64,000 nt of DNA. Origin: Blasia pusilla (lineage: Eukaryota > Marchantiophyta > Marchantiopsida > Blasiales). The stretch lies in assembly GCA_050084515.1 (NCBI GenBank), contig CM114271.1, positions 13,702,001 through 13,766,000 on the forward strand. The letters are read 5' to 3'. A program made the translations under genes and the position numbers. Below are positions 49,654 through 59,579 of the stretch, one piece after another. Numbering within the stretch: the first letter of the stretch is position 1; the number at the start of each line of letters is the position of its first letter. The notes under the pieces are model-generated. The model saw only the letters and a program-made list of their open reading frames with translations. It made no database searches and was not told where the DNA came from.

Positions 49654-50007
49654 TGTCATGACCATATGGATTATGTCGTAAAGTATAGTGTGCTAGTAGA
49701 GGCCATTCCTTATGTAGGACCGTAGTGGCTTGGTAGAGATGCGGTTTCATACATAGGGTTGGAGGTTACTCAGTTGGGGGTGACTTTCCCAGTAGGTTGG
49801 AGGATATAAGGTGGAGTGCACTCAAAGAACAATCAATTCTTTGAGTTGAGCCTGTTGCGTTAGGAGTTAGCCTTGGTAGTGAGTAGAGCTCTTGGCTATG
49901 GTGTTTCCCGCAAGCTTCGACATAGATTCTCCCATCGTGGAGTGGGTTTGGCTCGATTGTATGTGATTGTATACGTGTTTTATGACAGTAGGTCTTTCAG
50001 GGATTTC
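49654..50007 (+). repeat. Element 2 B1 terminal repeat (5' end)
   Basis: 354 bp, TGTCATGACC start against the TSD, GGATTTC end against the primer site. About 93% like B2 (58,119-58,481) by eye. Confidence 0.93.
49805..49847 (+). promoter_or_regulatory. Element 2 TATA box and predicted RNA start
   Basis: TATAAG at 49,805-49,810. About 31-33 nt downstream lies TTCTTTGAGT (49,838-49,847), the sequence complementary to the primer site. The same arrangement is found in element 1. Confidence 0.65.
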
Positions 50008-50017
50008 ACTCAAAGAA
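50008..50017 (+). promoter_or_regulatory. Element 2 self-priming site (PBS)
   Basis: ACTCAAAGAA directly follows B1 and is the exact reverse complement of TTCTTTGAGT in the predicted RNA 5' end. Confidence 0.72.
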
Positions 50018-50704
50018 CTGGAGTAGATCGATGGTAGCTTCGATTGTAGATCAGTAGGATCTGGTTAGGGCTGATTGTGTACTCAGCCGTGGATGTTCGT
50101 GGCTTGTGGGCTATTCTGCCTGGAGGACGCTTAACTGCTGAGTTCTTAACTATGCAAGTGTACACACTGTTGTAGCTCATTTGGTGCTGTTCGGAGAGTT
50201 GTTAGGCGCTTTATGCATCTAAGGTTTTTGGTTGATGTACCTCTAGCGCATAGTACGGTGTAGCCTCTCCATGCAGGTGATATTTTCAGGTGCTGCGAGT
50301 TCGACTAGCACGTCATCGACCCGCGGCGGAGTAGCTATTGCGTTAGAATTGTGTGGTGGGTTTTGTGGAGTCAGGGGGCACCACGTTTGGTGGATTGTGT
50401 TACCTTGATTTCCATTTGCGATTGGAGGGTTGTCGTTGGACTTCCTGTGTTTGGATCCCCTCCATCGGTGCTTCTTGCTTGCGCGCCCATTGTTAGGGTT
50501 GACGCTGATTTCTAGAGTAGTGTTACTCCTGTGTGCTACCGATAGTGAGGCTGGAGTGATGACCAGTAGACCGTGGGAGGCTTCTTGTGGTGATGACATG
50601 TTAGGTTGCCTACATCCATAGCTAGTAGAGCTAGAATAGTATAGCGACATCGACGTCACTTGGTTATTTGGTGGTGGTAATTTGGTGGTGGTGCGGCATC
50701 GGCG

Positions 50705-52100
50705 TTGGTCATCACGGAGCTGTCGGGTGGTCTGGTTGGGGACCATGGTGCGGACAATGGTGGTTTCACACGGAGTGGATTTAGGTATCGGCTACCTTTT
50801 CCACTTCCGACGGTTGATGAAGAGGAGGACGAGGGTGTTCCAAACACCGAGTCTTCTACGTTGTTATCGAGTGTTGCAGCTCCATTGATTTGGGACATGG
50901 ACGGTGGATATGGGGCCATGAAGGGCCCACGACGATACTCGGGTGCAGTGGGCACCATTGAGTCGGAGGACTTCATGCAGGAGTTTGATACGTGGTGTGA
51001 TATGCAGATGTTATGAACGCACGTTGTTTACACCCTTCTTGGCTTGGAAGGGGTTGTTTCAAAGACTTGTAAGGACCACCCATGGATGATTACCATGAGT
51101 TTAGGAAGGACCATGTTGCTGAGATTGAGGCATGGAGACAATATTGGTCTCCAGGCTATGTGTCTATCACCCATGGTGGTATTGGTAGTAGTGCTCTTAC
51201 TATGCCAACCAGCCCGACGTTGAGTGGTACGAGTACGAGCCGGAGTGGGGGTACTAGTAGAGGTACTAGTGCCCCACCATCGTTCAGCCCGGTTGCAGAG
51301 TTCTTCAAGAGGTTGAAGAAGAACTATCAGGGAGTGAAGACGGAGAAGTTGAGGAATCTTCAGAATTTGAGCGAAAGACGGTGAGAGTCTTCGTGAGGCA
51401 TACACTCGTATCGACGCTTGATTTCGATTACCAGGGTGTGACCGAGGATCAGCGATCGATTTTGGTATGGGATCTTGGACAGAGATTTGCGCCGTAGGGT
51501 ACGTGATGCTACTCTTATGAGTGATGATTCACCCACATTGACCCATATGTTTGCTCTATCTCGAGAAGATTGAGCTTAACATGGTGAAGGAGAGAGTGGT
51601 GACATCTGATTCAAGAGGGGATACAACTACTACTTCTCGTGTTCGGCAGCCCATCTCACAGTCTCATAGTAGTGGTGGTGGTAGTAGTAGTGGGAGTCGT
51701 GGGGGGTACACACGACCTCAGTCAGGTCCTAGAGGGATACTTGCGCAGAGACCATTGCCTTCATTTGCTGCCCCGCAACAAGGAAAGTCATGTTGGATAT
51801 GTGGAGGTGATCATGTTAGGAAGTTTTGTCCCCAAGAGGATGGGAGACGGACTTTGGAGGATGGGCTTCAGTTGGCCCCAACTTAGTGTGATCATTGCGG
51901 GAGACCAGGTCATCCTCGAGAGCGCTTTGCCTTGATCTTCATCCAGAGTTGAGATCAAGCCGCGGCCGTGGTGGAGTAGCTCCGAGAGGCTGAGGTGGTA
52001 GAGGTGGTAGAGGTGGACCAGTGGTTGGAGAGCCTAAGGTGGCTACCCCTACCACTACGATAGAGTCAGCTATGGCTGCCAGGATTGAGCAGTTGGAGTA
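50705..52100 (+). pseudogene. Element 2 gag
   Basis: Spread over three frames. The N-terminal part has GGFTRSGFRYRLPFPLPTVD, MKGPRRYSGAVGTIESEDFM and FDTWCDMQ. The middle has MDDYHEFRKDHVAEIEAWRQ and FSPVAEFFKRLKKNYQGVKT. The C-terminal part is Ser/Gly/Arg-rich with CWICGGDHVRKFC and then, past a TAG, CDHCGRPGHPRERF as degraded zinc knuckles. Each block aligns with gag of element 1. A capsid role with nucleic-acid binding by the knuckles follows from the family. Confidence 0.85.
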
Positions 52101-52328
52101 GAAGTTGGCTACTATGGCTGGTATCCAGCATAGATCATGTTCGGGAGCAAGGGCTTCCACCTCTTATGGAGGGGATGATCTCTCTTATATGGCGAGTGCA
52201 AAGATGAAAGTTGAGGCATCATCGGTGCAAGAACAGAGGAGCCACTCGGCGCCGAGCCACGTGGTGCTCTTGTGGAGTTGGACCCACAGAGGGGTGAGGG
52301 GGAGGCAGGCTAGGCTTCCCGGTCATTC

Positions 52329-53415
52329 TTGTTGTCTGAGGTGCTTAGGACTCCATCCATGGTTCCTACGCAGCCTATTGAGCCGACAGTGGGGACTGAG
52401 GCATCTACATCGCGTGTAGTAGACACGGATGCATCATCCAGTGCAATATTGCGGATGGCAACTTCAATATTGGGATCCCCATTGTTTTCGGCCATGGAGC
52501 TAATGGCTTTAGGAGTTGACTTAGCTCCTGTATTTCAGCTAGCAGCCACGTTGTGTGAACGTGGGGGTGTTACTGCTACACGTGTTGAGGTGGATGAGGG
52601 TGTTGCGGTGGAGCGACCCTCTATGTCGAGTAGCATTAAGTACCGTGCTACTTGGCGGCAGCGGCGGCGAAGATGGATGCATTACCAGCCCGGCCAGCCA
52701 TTGATCGTGAGAGGCTTACACCTGGTGTATGTATGTTGGACAACCGGAGTGGGATATTCCGATTGGTGAGTCCTACAGGACAGGTGTATAGACCAGATAG
52801 AGTCTTATTAGACTCTGGTGCCCAACCTTTGATGTTGGGAAAGGCGGCATGTATTGGTTTGGGTATTTGGAGGTCAGAGCTTGAGCCTTGCCCATTCCGA
52901 TTCAAACATCACTTGGAGGAGCCAATGATAGATCTCAATTCATGACACGGGAGAAGTTTTTTTCTGATTGAGACCAGATCATGCGATCGATAGCTCCCGA
53001 TTAGGAGTATCTCGGTAGTCTCATCACCGAGTCGTATGATGTACTAGTTGGAGGAGCGATTGTATCCGATGGGTTTTCAGATGGATTCTTCGGATCGAGA
53101 GGCGTCTTATAGACCTGGTTGGCAGTCCGGGATGGACGTATGAGCCAAGTTCTGTGAGATTTATTTGTGGGGCTCGACCAGAGGGTCTTCCCCAACAAAG
53201 ATGTTAGCATCCGTGGTCTGGTTTCAAAGTGGAGTAGTCACTTGGCTAGAGACTTTTTGGAGGGTAATATTTCTGCTATGGGTTCTCATGCGCTTGAGGA
53301 GGTAGAGGAGGTCCCTATTCTTGCAGATGGCATCCTCATTGTTGGATGTGCCACTTTGGAGTTCAGCGGTGCACTACGGCAGAGGCGATCGCCTAGTGTA
53401 GGAGGCTTGGTGTGA
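52329..53415 (+). pseudogene. Element 2 aspartic protease and linker
   Basis: 52,329-52,600 carries GSPLFSAMELMALGVDLAPV and AATLCERGGV. 52,652-52,945, in another frame, has VCMLDNRSGIFRLVSPTGQV and RVLLDSGAQPLMLGKAA with the retropepsin DSGA loop. The linker after it (53,020-53,415) retains TESYDVLVGGAIV-like sequence matching element 1. Frameshifts occur near 52,650 and a stop at 52,943. Confidence 0.8.
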
Positions 53416-54722
53416 GGTGTTATACCTCACGAGGAAGAGGAGGCCCCACGGCGGACTCCTACTTCTGGTCCATTAGGTTATCCCTTTGGATACTACACCC
53501 ATTGTATGGCAAGTATCCGCCGGAGGGCATTTGTGTGTTAGATCTCTTTGGTGGGATTAGCACTGGTTTGGTCTTAGATGTTGCAGGCCCGTATTCTGTG
53601 GGGAGATACGTGTATGTGGGAGCGAGATGAGACGGCCCGAGAGTCTCATCCCGACATATTGGTCAGTTGATGCGGAGATATCCTGAGTTGTTGCCGCCAT
53701 CAGCTATTCGTGGGTACCAGCGTGCTTTACCATCACACATTGCATTGTTGGGGGCGCAGGACCTTGAGAGGGTTGGTCCTGTGGATTTGGTGATTGCTGG
53801 ATGGCCATGTCAGGGTCATACACGTGCTGGTTGTGGTGAGGGATTACATGACCCTAGGTCTTGTTTGTTTTGGGAGATGTTACGGGTGTTACGACATCTT
53901 CAGGTTCATCAGGCACGTGCTCTAGCTTTCATTGTGGAGAATGTTCCATTGTTGGGTGACACTCGGACCCGGATGAGGGCGAGTGTTCATGAGGTGCGGT
54001 CTTGGATTGGACCAGCGGTGTTGTTGGATGCAGCCCGAGTTGGCTCGCCTGCACATTGTCCACGCTTGTGGTGGACAAACTTGTTGCCCAGGGAGGTTCT
54101 ACGTCGAGCATATGATGCAGTGCAGCGGGATCCTTGCCTTACCGTGGATAGTATCTTGGATACTGGGCGACTTTCTCAGGTGGTGAGGGTTATTGATCGC
54201 TCACCCATGGCAGTGGTGAACCGTGTGGGCCAGCCTAGGATGGTACTACCCACATTTGTGAGTTTTCCCTCGTCACATGCCTACAGAGAAGGTGGTCCGG
54301 GGCTTGTATGGGATTCTCATGTACGACAGTTGGTGGAGCCTAACGCTGATGAGAGAGAGCGTGCGATGGGATTTGCTACTGGTGTGACACCGGTTACTTC
54401 CATTTCTGAGGCTTCACGACGTCATGTGTTGGGTCAGGCCATGGACCTGAATTGTTTAAGTTGGATTTTGAGTCTTGGTATGGCCGAGCAGCGTCGACTT
54501 CGGACTTTGTCTGTGGGTCTTCCACCCCTTGTAATGAGCTCGATGGCTACCGGGACGGTAGAGGCATCGGCTGGGGGCGAGGAGAGTAGTATTTTGCATC
54601 CTTGGAGTAAATGGGATGTAATGGCTGGGCATGTGGAGTTGGTTGCTCATGCTGGTGGAGGAGTTATTTGCTCAGATGATGGTGTAGCTAAGGGTGTACC
54701 ATTTCGTGAGGGGGTTGCGTAG
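53412..54722 (+). pseudogene. Element 2 DNMT3-like C5 cytosine methyltransferase domain
   Basis: Motif I (ICVLDLFGGIS, 53,526-53,562) is followed by YVYV and a short double-frameshift segment (53,615-53,660). A 351-codon open frame (53,667-54,722) then follows, containing VDLVIAGWPCQG (motif IV, catalytic Cys and Gln intact, ~53,800), LAFIVENVPLLGD (motif VI), SPAHCPRLWWTN (motif VIII) and a target-recognition stretch (LTVDSILDTGRLSQVVRVID). ADERERAMGFATGVTP plus EASRRHVLGQAMDL (IX-X) complete it. Unpermuted order and the AH.R..W.N, MGF...T and R..LG blocks place it near DNMT3/DRM de novo enzymes rather than MET1/CMT. A TAG at 54,720 alone separates it in frame from RT, so it was a polyprotein domain. 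The frameshifts next to motif I probably inactivate this copy. Confidence 0.92.
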
Positions 54723-54728
54723 CAGCCA

Positions 54729-56507
54729 ATGGCATCGTCCTCTCCCTCTAGTGTGCCAGTGGAGGAGACTTGGGAGCCATTACTTGGGCCCAAGCTTACG
54801 GGAGGTGAGAAACGACGCTTGACACAGTTCCTACGTGCTTATAGGAGTTGTTTTGCCTTTACCATGAAGGAGTTGGGTTCTCTGGTTGGACCGAGTATAC
54901 GGATTGATTTGGCTAGTGATACGCCAATCTTCTGTCGTCCCTACCGATATAGTGATATGGAGAGGGACCTGATTCAGAGTAGGACGTTGGACCTTTTGGA
55001 GGCTGGATTAGTGGAGTTGTCGCATGAAGAGTATGCATTAGCCACTGTCATGCGTGCTAAAAAGGATATGCATGGCAACTACACGAATAGGCGGATGTGT
55101 GGAGATTACCGTCCTATCAATCGGCAAACCAAGGCCGATAGGTATGCCATGCCTATACCTGAGGAGATCTTTGATGTGGTGGGACAGGAAAAGATTTTCA
55201 CTACTTTGGATCTTCGGGCAGGATACCATCAATTGCCGATTCGGGAGAGTGACAAGGCCAAGACAACATTTTGGGGTGTCAACTCTCATGGCAAGGATTG
55301 TTTGTACCAGTGGAAATTCTTATCCTTTGGGTTGAAGAATGCACCTACCGAGTTTCAGAGAGTTATGGACAGGATCCTAGCAGGGTTGGATTTTGTTCGG
55401 TGTTACATTGATGATATCTTGGTGTTTAGTAACACGGTGGAGGAGCATCAGATACATTTGCAGATGGTGTTTGAGCGGTTGAAAGCTCATGGTCTACGTT
55501 TGCATCCAGGAAAGTGTAAGTTCTTCCATGAGGATGTTGAGTACTTGGGTCATGTGATCTATCCAGGTGGTTTAGGAGTTCAGCAAGCAAAGGTGGAGGC
55601 TATTGCACTTATTCCGCGTCCGGTAGATGTGAGTAGAGTTCGGGCATTCATGGGATTGGCGAACTACTATCGGAGGTATGTGAAGGGATTTAGTGCTATG
55701 GCAAAGCCTTTGAACCAATTGCTGAAATCAGATCAAGAGTGGCACTGGGGAGATGATCAGGAGAGAGCTTTTGTGGAGCTTAAGGCCTACTTGGTGGCGG
55801 CGCTAATCTTGAGGAGACCTATTAGAGGGCGCCCATTTTAGTTACACACTGATTAGAGTAGGTTAGGACTTGGAGCCGTGTTGACACAACATGATGATGA
55901 GCACATGGAGTTTGTGGTGGCCTATGCAAGTCGTTCGAATAATGCAGCGGAGTCGCGCTATAGTTCATATGAGGGAGAGTGCTTAGCAGTAGTGTGGGTT
56001 GTGGCACACTTTAGGTGTTACTTGTTTGGCACACAGTTTACCCTTGTTTCTGATCACCAGCCGCTCAAGTGGTTGATGGAGTCTGACAAGGTTACAGGGA
56101 AGCTTGCACGGTGGGCTCTTATCTTACAGGAGTATGACTTCCAAGTGGTACATAGACCTGGAGTTGGCAACCTTGATGCTGATGGGTTGAGTAGGAACCC
56201 ATGTACTAGCCAAGAGGATACAACTGGGGCTAGATGGCATGGCGAGGTTGATGAGGAGATGGTGCCAGGTTGGCATGCATCCGCCTTTTTATGTTGGTTA
56301 GGGGTGGACTCTAGTATGGAGGATCACATGATATCTTACTCTAGTGAGAGAGTAGATGGCCAGCCTTCAGATCCTAAGGTTGGAAATGGTGGTACGGATC
56401 AGCGTGATATTCATTATGATGCGTTGGTGTTGGAGTTCCTACGGACCAGTAGGGTGCCAGGCATAGTGAGTGCCAAGGAGCGAGACCGTGTTCTTCAGCG
56501 TGCTTAG
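54729..56507 (+). pseudogene. Element 2 reverse transcriptase and RNase H
   Basis: 54,729-55,841 is an uninterrupted 370-aa RT. It has IRIDLASDTPIFCRPYRYSD, RMCGDYRPINRQ, FTTLDLRAGYHQLPI, the catalytic Asp pair in VRCYIDDILVFS (~55,410), LHPGKCKFFHEDVEYLGHVI and RAFMGLANYYRRYVKGFS. RNase H follows in the same frame: LHTD.SRLGLGAVLTQ, YSSYEGECLAVVW and LVSDHQPLKWLM. It is cut only by TAG at 55,839 (element 1 has CAG, Gln) and 55,854 (element 1 has TGG, Trp). 56,505 is another TAG leading in frame into integrase. Motifs and order are Ty3/gypsy. Confidence 0.93.
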
Positions 56508-57480
56508 AGGTATCGATTAGAGGGAACACATACTCTCCACGTGTGGGAGGATGGTAGAGTACGAGTAGTGCCACATTTGGCTCAGAGAGACCGCATTGTG
56601 CGACATGCGCATGAGGAGTTGGGACATTTTTGGGTAAAGCGTAAGTATAGCTTACTCCTTGGCCAGTATTGGTGGCGTGGCATGCATACTCAGGTGCAGC
56701 AATTGGTGTTACATTGTATGGTTTGTGACCAGGTGAGGGCATCATTCAATGCCCCTACACCACAATTACACCCCTTTCCTATTATGGGGTTGGGTTACCG
56801 TTGGAGTGTGGACTTTGCGGGACCGTTACCGTTGACTGTACGACATCATCGATATGTGTTGGTGATGGTGGAGCACTTCTCCAAGTGGATTGAGTTGGTG
56901 GCATTACCGGACAAGGCAAGTGAGGGAACGGCGTATGCGTTTCTTGATAGAGTGCTTAGTCATTTTGGTGCACCGGTGAAGTGTCGACCGACCGAGTCTG
57001 AGTTTCAAGGTGAGTTTCAGGTCTTGTGTGACAAGGCGTTGATTGATCATCGGACCACGTCTCGAGATCATCCAGGCGGATGGTTTGGCTGAGCGTGTGA
57101 TTCAGATGAAGTGAAGAGGGCATTGGGCAAGTATGGCCTCTGAAGGGCATCTTGAGACAGGATATTCAGTTGCCATGGTTAGCCATGGGGTATAGGTTCA
57201 GTCACCAAGCATCCTTGGCTTCCTTCTCACCTTATAATCTGTTATACGGCCGAGATCCAGACTTGCCAGCAGCAATTCGTCGGGAGTCTAGTGAGGTGGT
57301 GAACCTTGATGACCCAGAGATGTGGATGAGAGTGCGTTCTCAGCGGGCAGAGCTCTTTCGGAGAGTTATGCCAACATCCTTTGAGAATCTTGCCATTGCT
57401 CAACACAGGGATACATTGCGGTATGCATTCGGGGTGGAGGTTATCGACCATCGATTCGTAGGTTCCATGTGGGGGACTAT
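56508..57480 (+). pseudogene. Element 2 DDE integrase
   Basis: HHCC zinc finger: HAHEELGHFWVKRKYSLLLG through CMVCDQV. Core: RWSVDFAGPLP (first catalytic Asp), EHFSKWIELVALPDKASEGT, then SEFQGEFQVLCDKALIDHRT in place of TDQGTEF, so the second Asp block is damaged (PTESEF). A frameshift and stops follow near 57,075-57,150. The distal part resumes at 57,152 (LPWLAMGYRFSHQASLASFS, LLYGRDPDLPAAI). Although dead in this copy, the enzyme explains the 4-bp TSDs, because tyrosine recombinases do not make TSDs. Confidence 0.88.
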
Positions 57481-57837
57481 GTCTATTTGCAGCAGATTGC
57501 ACCGACAACGTTGGATGTGACGGCAGGCCGTACTATTTTACAAGTGCGAGAGGTGTTAGCTTCTGGAGTTCTCATGTTGGAGGGTCGTGATGGAGTTGTT
57601 TGGAAGGACCATGTGCGTAATTGTGCGTCATGTCATCTTCCAAATGTGGATGGTACTGTTGACCCAAGCTTAGCCATGATCCGTGCTAGCTTGAGGTGCA
57701 TGTTGTGTGGGTCTGCTGGTAACGCTGCTCGTATGTTGGTGTGTGATCGGTGTTCTAGGGGTTGGCACATGATGTGTTTGACTCCACGTATGGATGTTGT
57801 TCCTACAGGAAGGTGGGTTTGTCCTCGATGTACTTAG
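57469..57837 (+). pseudogene. Element 2 integrase C-terminal barrel plus PHD finger
   Basis: GDYVYLQQ, TAGRTILQVREVLASGVLML and EGRDGVVWKDHVRNCASCHL form the SH3-like integrase tail. The PHD finger follows: RCMLCGSAGNAARMLVCDRC, SRGWHMMCLTP and RWVCPRC, a full C4HC3 set with its conserved Trp, ending at TAG 57,835. The same arrangement in element 1 shows the finger belongs to the family. Chromatin reading is inferred from PHD biology. Confidence 0.9.
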
Positions 57838-58000
57838 GAGAGGTAGATGACTTGATCTTTGCATGATATGGATTACAGATGTGCGACTAACGATGGGGCA
57901 ACCTAGCACCCGGACTTTTGATTCGAGCACCCAAGAAGGTGTATAGCATGTAGTAGATGTATAGGCCTACCTGGGAGTTAGAGGGACCTAACCGCTTGAT

Positions 58001-58009
58001 TAGGGGGCG
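58001..58009 (+). other. Element 2 polypurine tract
   Basis: TAGGGGGCG immediately before A (AGTTGTGG), where plus-strand synthesis would start. Confidence 0.8.
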
Positions 58010-58116
58010 AGTTGTGGTACACTTGTGTTTGTGGATGCTCTCGTCTATGTTATGTATGTATGTGAGTATGGTATATCAGCGATGTATGTTGTATGACGAT
58101 GTGGATTTGCACGACA
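58010..58116 (+). repeat. Element 2 internal A segment
   Basis: 107 bp, ends CACGACA. GC then separates it from B2 (TGTCATG), making the perfect palindrome GACAGCTGTC. Confidence 0.93.
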
Positions 58117-58118
58117 GC

Positions 58119-58481
58119 TGTCATGACCATACGGATTATGTCGTAGATTATAGTGTGCTAGTAGAGGCCATTCCTTATGTAGGACCGTAGTGGCTAGGTA
58201 GAGATGCGGTTTCATTCATAGGGTTGGGGGTTACTCAGTTGGGGGTGACTTTCCCAATAGGCCCGCTCTTAGTTTGGAGGATATAGTGTGGAGACCCAAA
58301 GAACAGTCAGTTCTTTGAGTTGAGCCTCTTGCGTTGGGAGTTAGCCTTTGTAGTGAGTAGAGCTCTTGGCTATGGTGTTTCCCGCAAGCTTCGACCTAGA
58401 TTCTCCCATCGTGGAGTGGGTTTGGCTCGATTGTATGTGATTGTATACGTGTTTTATGACAATAGGTCTTTCACGGATTTT
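58119..58481 (+). repeat. Element 2 B2 repeat
   Basis: 363-bp copy of B1 ending GGATTTT directly before A'. Confidence 0.93.
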
Positions 58482-58588
58482 AGTTGTGGTACACTTGTGT
58501 TTGTGGATGCTCTCGTCTATGTTATGTATGTATGTGAGTATGGTATATCAGCGATGTATGTTGTATGACGATGTGGATTCACACGACA
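58482..58588 (+). repeat. Element 2 terminal A' segment
   Basis: 107-bp copy of A at the outer 3' end, starting AGTTGTGG and ending ACACGACA against the TSD GATT. Confidence 0.93.
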
Positions 58589-58592
58589 GATT

Positions 58593-59579
58593 ATATTTTG
58601 GAAGAAATAAGAGATAATCTACTTATGTCAAAATATTATTGGCTAAGCCTTGAGAGGAAGCCATGTGGCACAAGATAAGATTAGTCATATTTTATATTTT
58701 TGTGGATCCCTTGTGAGTATATAAAGAGGAGGGACCTTCAAGGGTTTATCACCTTCTATTTCATTCTTGAGTTATCGTATCATTCTTGAGTGGATGGCAT
58801 TGGGCTTGCTTGCTCTTCCAATGAGAATGGATTACCCCTCTTGAGAGAATAACTTGACCATGATTTATTCTTTGAGAGGATTTTAGAGTGTGATATGTGT
58901 AGAGTTGAGAGACTTGTTATCTTAGGGAAGTTTAGTCATATTAGAGATAGTGGATGGTTTTGGCTTGTTAGTTTCCCAATGAGAATGGATTACTCCTCTT
59001 GGGAGAGCAACTCCAGCAAAATCCATTCTTAAGGTAAGTAGAGGATGCCCGTCAAGTATGGATAGGGGTGGAGCACGAGTTGTACATGATTTTCCTTTCC
59101 TTAACGCGTAGCACGTGAAGATTCTCCTCGTAGATAGACACTACTTTACTTGTTATCTAGTTTACCACTTTGGAGAGGCATTCATGAACCAGTTCATGCA
59201 GTCTCCAACTCTGGTGATTCTTCCTATTGTCACGTTTGGGAGGACATAGGATTGTAAATTGTATGTTCTTATATAGCAATCCATGGATGTTAATATGCCT
59301 GCTTATATAGGATTTAACACTAGTTGTGTTATTTTTCTTGTCTACAAGCATAAAGTAGTTTACAGGGACTTTATAGTTAGGAGTTTTGGTGTTCGATGTT
59401 ATACAGAGGTGATCTCCTCGGCACTACCATTCGTGATTCTTACCGTGAGAGAATACAGGGTTTATATAATAATTTTGTATTGAAAAAGGGGAACTTCTTA
59501 TAGAGTGCACCTTGCATCAACCCCGTTTTCCGCAGCTAGAAGGTATGCTCTTACTCAAAGAAAATCTCTCGACACGATA
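58593..59579 (+). repeat. Element 7 3' LTR, second part
   Basis: Continues 49,362-49,653 beyond element 2. It contains a TATATAAAG promoter box near 58,719. The segment 59,230-59,579 matches, in inverted orientation, the LTR at 63,659-64,000. Confidence 0.78.

Larger units (their letters stand above)
49654..58588 (+). mobile_element. Element 2: full-length Ty3/gypsy-like retrotransposon with DNA methyltransferase and PHD finger
   Basis: An 8,935-bp insertion from TGTCATGACC (49,654) to CACACGACA (58,588), with TSD GATT at 49,650-49,653 and 58,589-58,592. Order: B1, self-priming site, leader, gag, protease, DNMT3-like methyltransferase, RT/RNase H, integrase, PHD finger, purine tract, A, B2, A'. 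From the methyltransferase (53,667) to the integrase (57,092) a single frame is interrupted only by four TAG codons (54,720, 55,839, 55,854, 56,505). A and A' differ at only 2-3 of 107 bp. It split the LTR of element 7. It is the less damaged of the two full copies. Confidence 0.93.

Noticed and set aside
53412-54722. Host DRM or CMT methyltransferase gene interrupted by a transposon
   Set aside because: Two independent insertions carry the domain at the same polyprotein position, in frame with RT, and motif order is not the permuted DRM order.
49654-58588. DIRS/PAT-type tyrosine-recombinase retrotransposon, suggested by the split direct repeats
   Set aside because: The coding region has a Ty3/gypsy HHCC-DDE integrase and 4-bp TSDs flank both copies. 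No tyrosine recombinase is seen.
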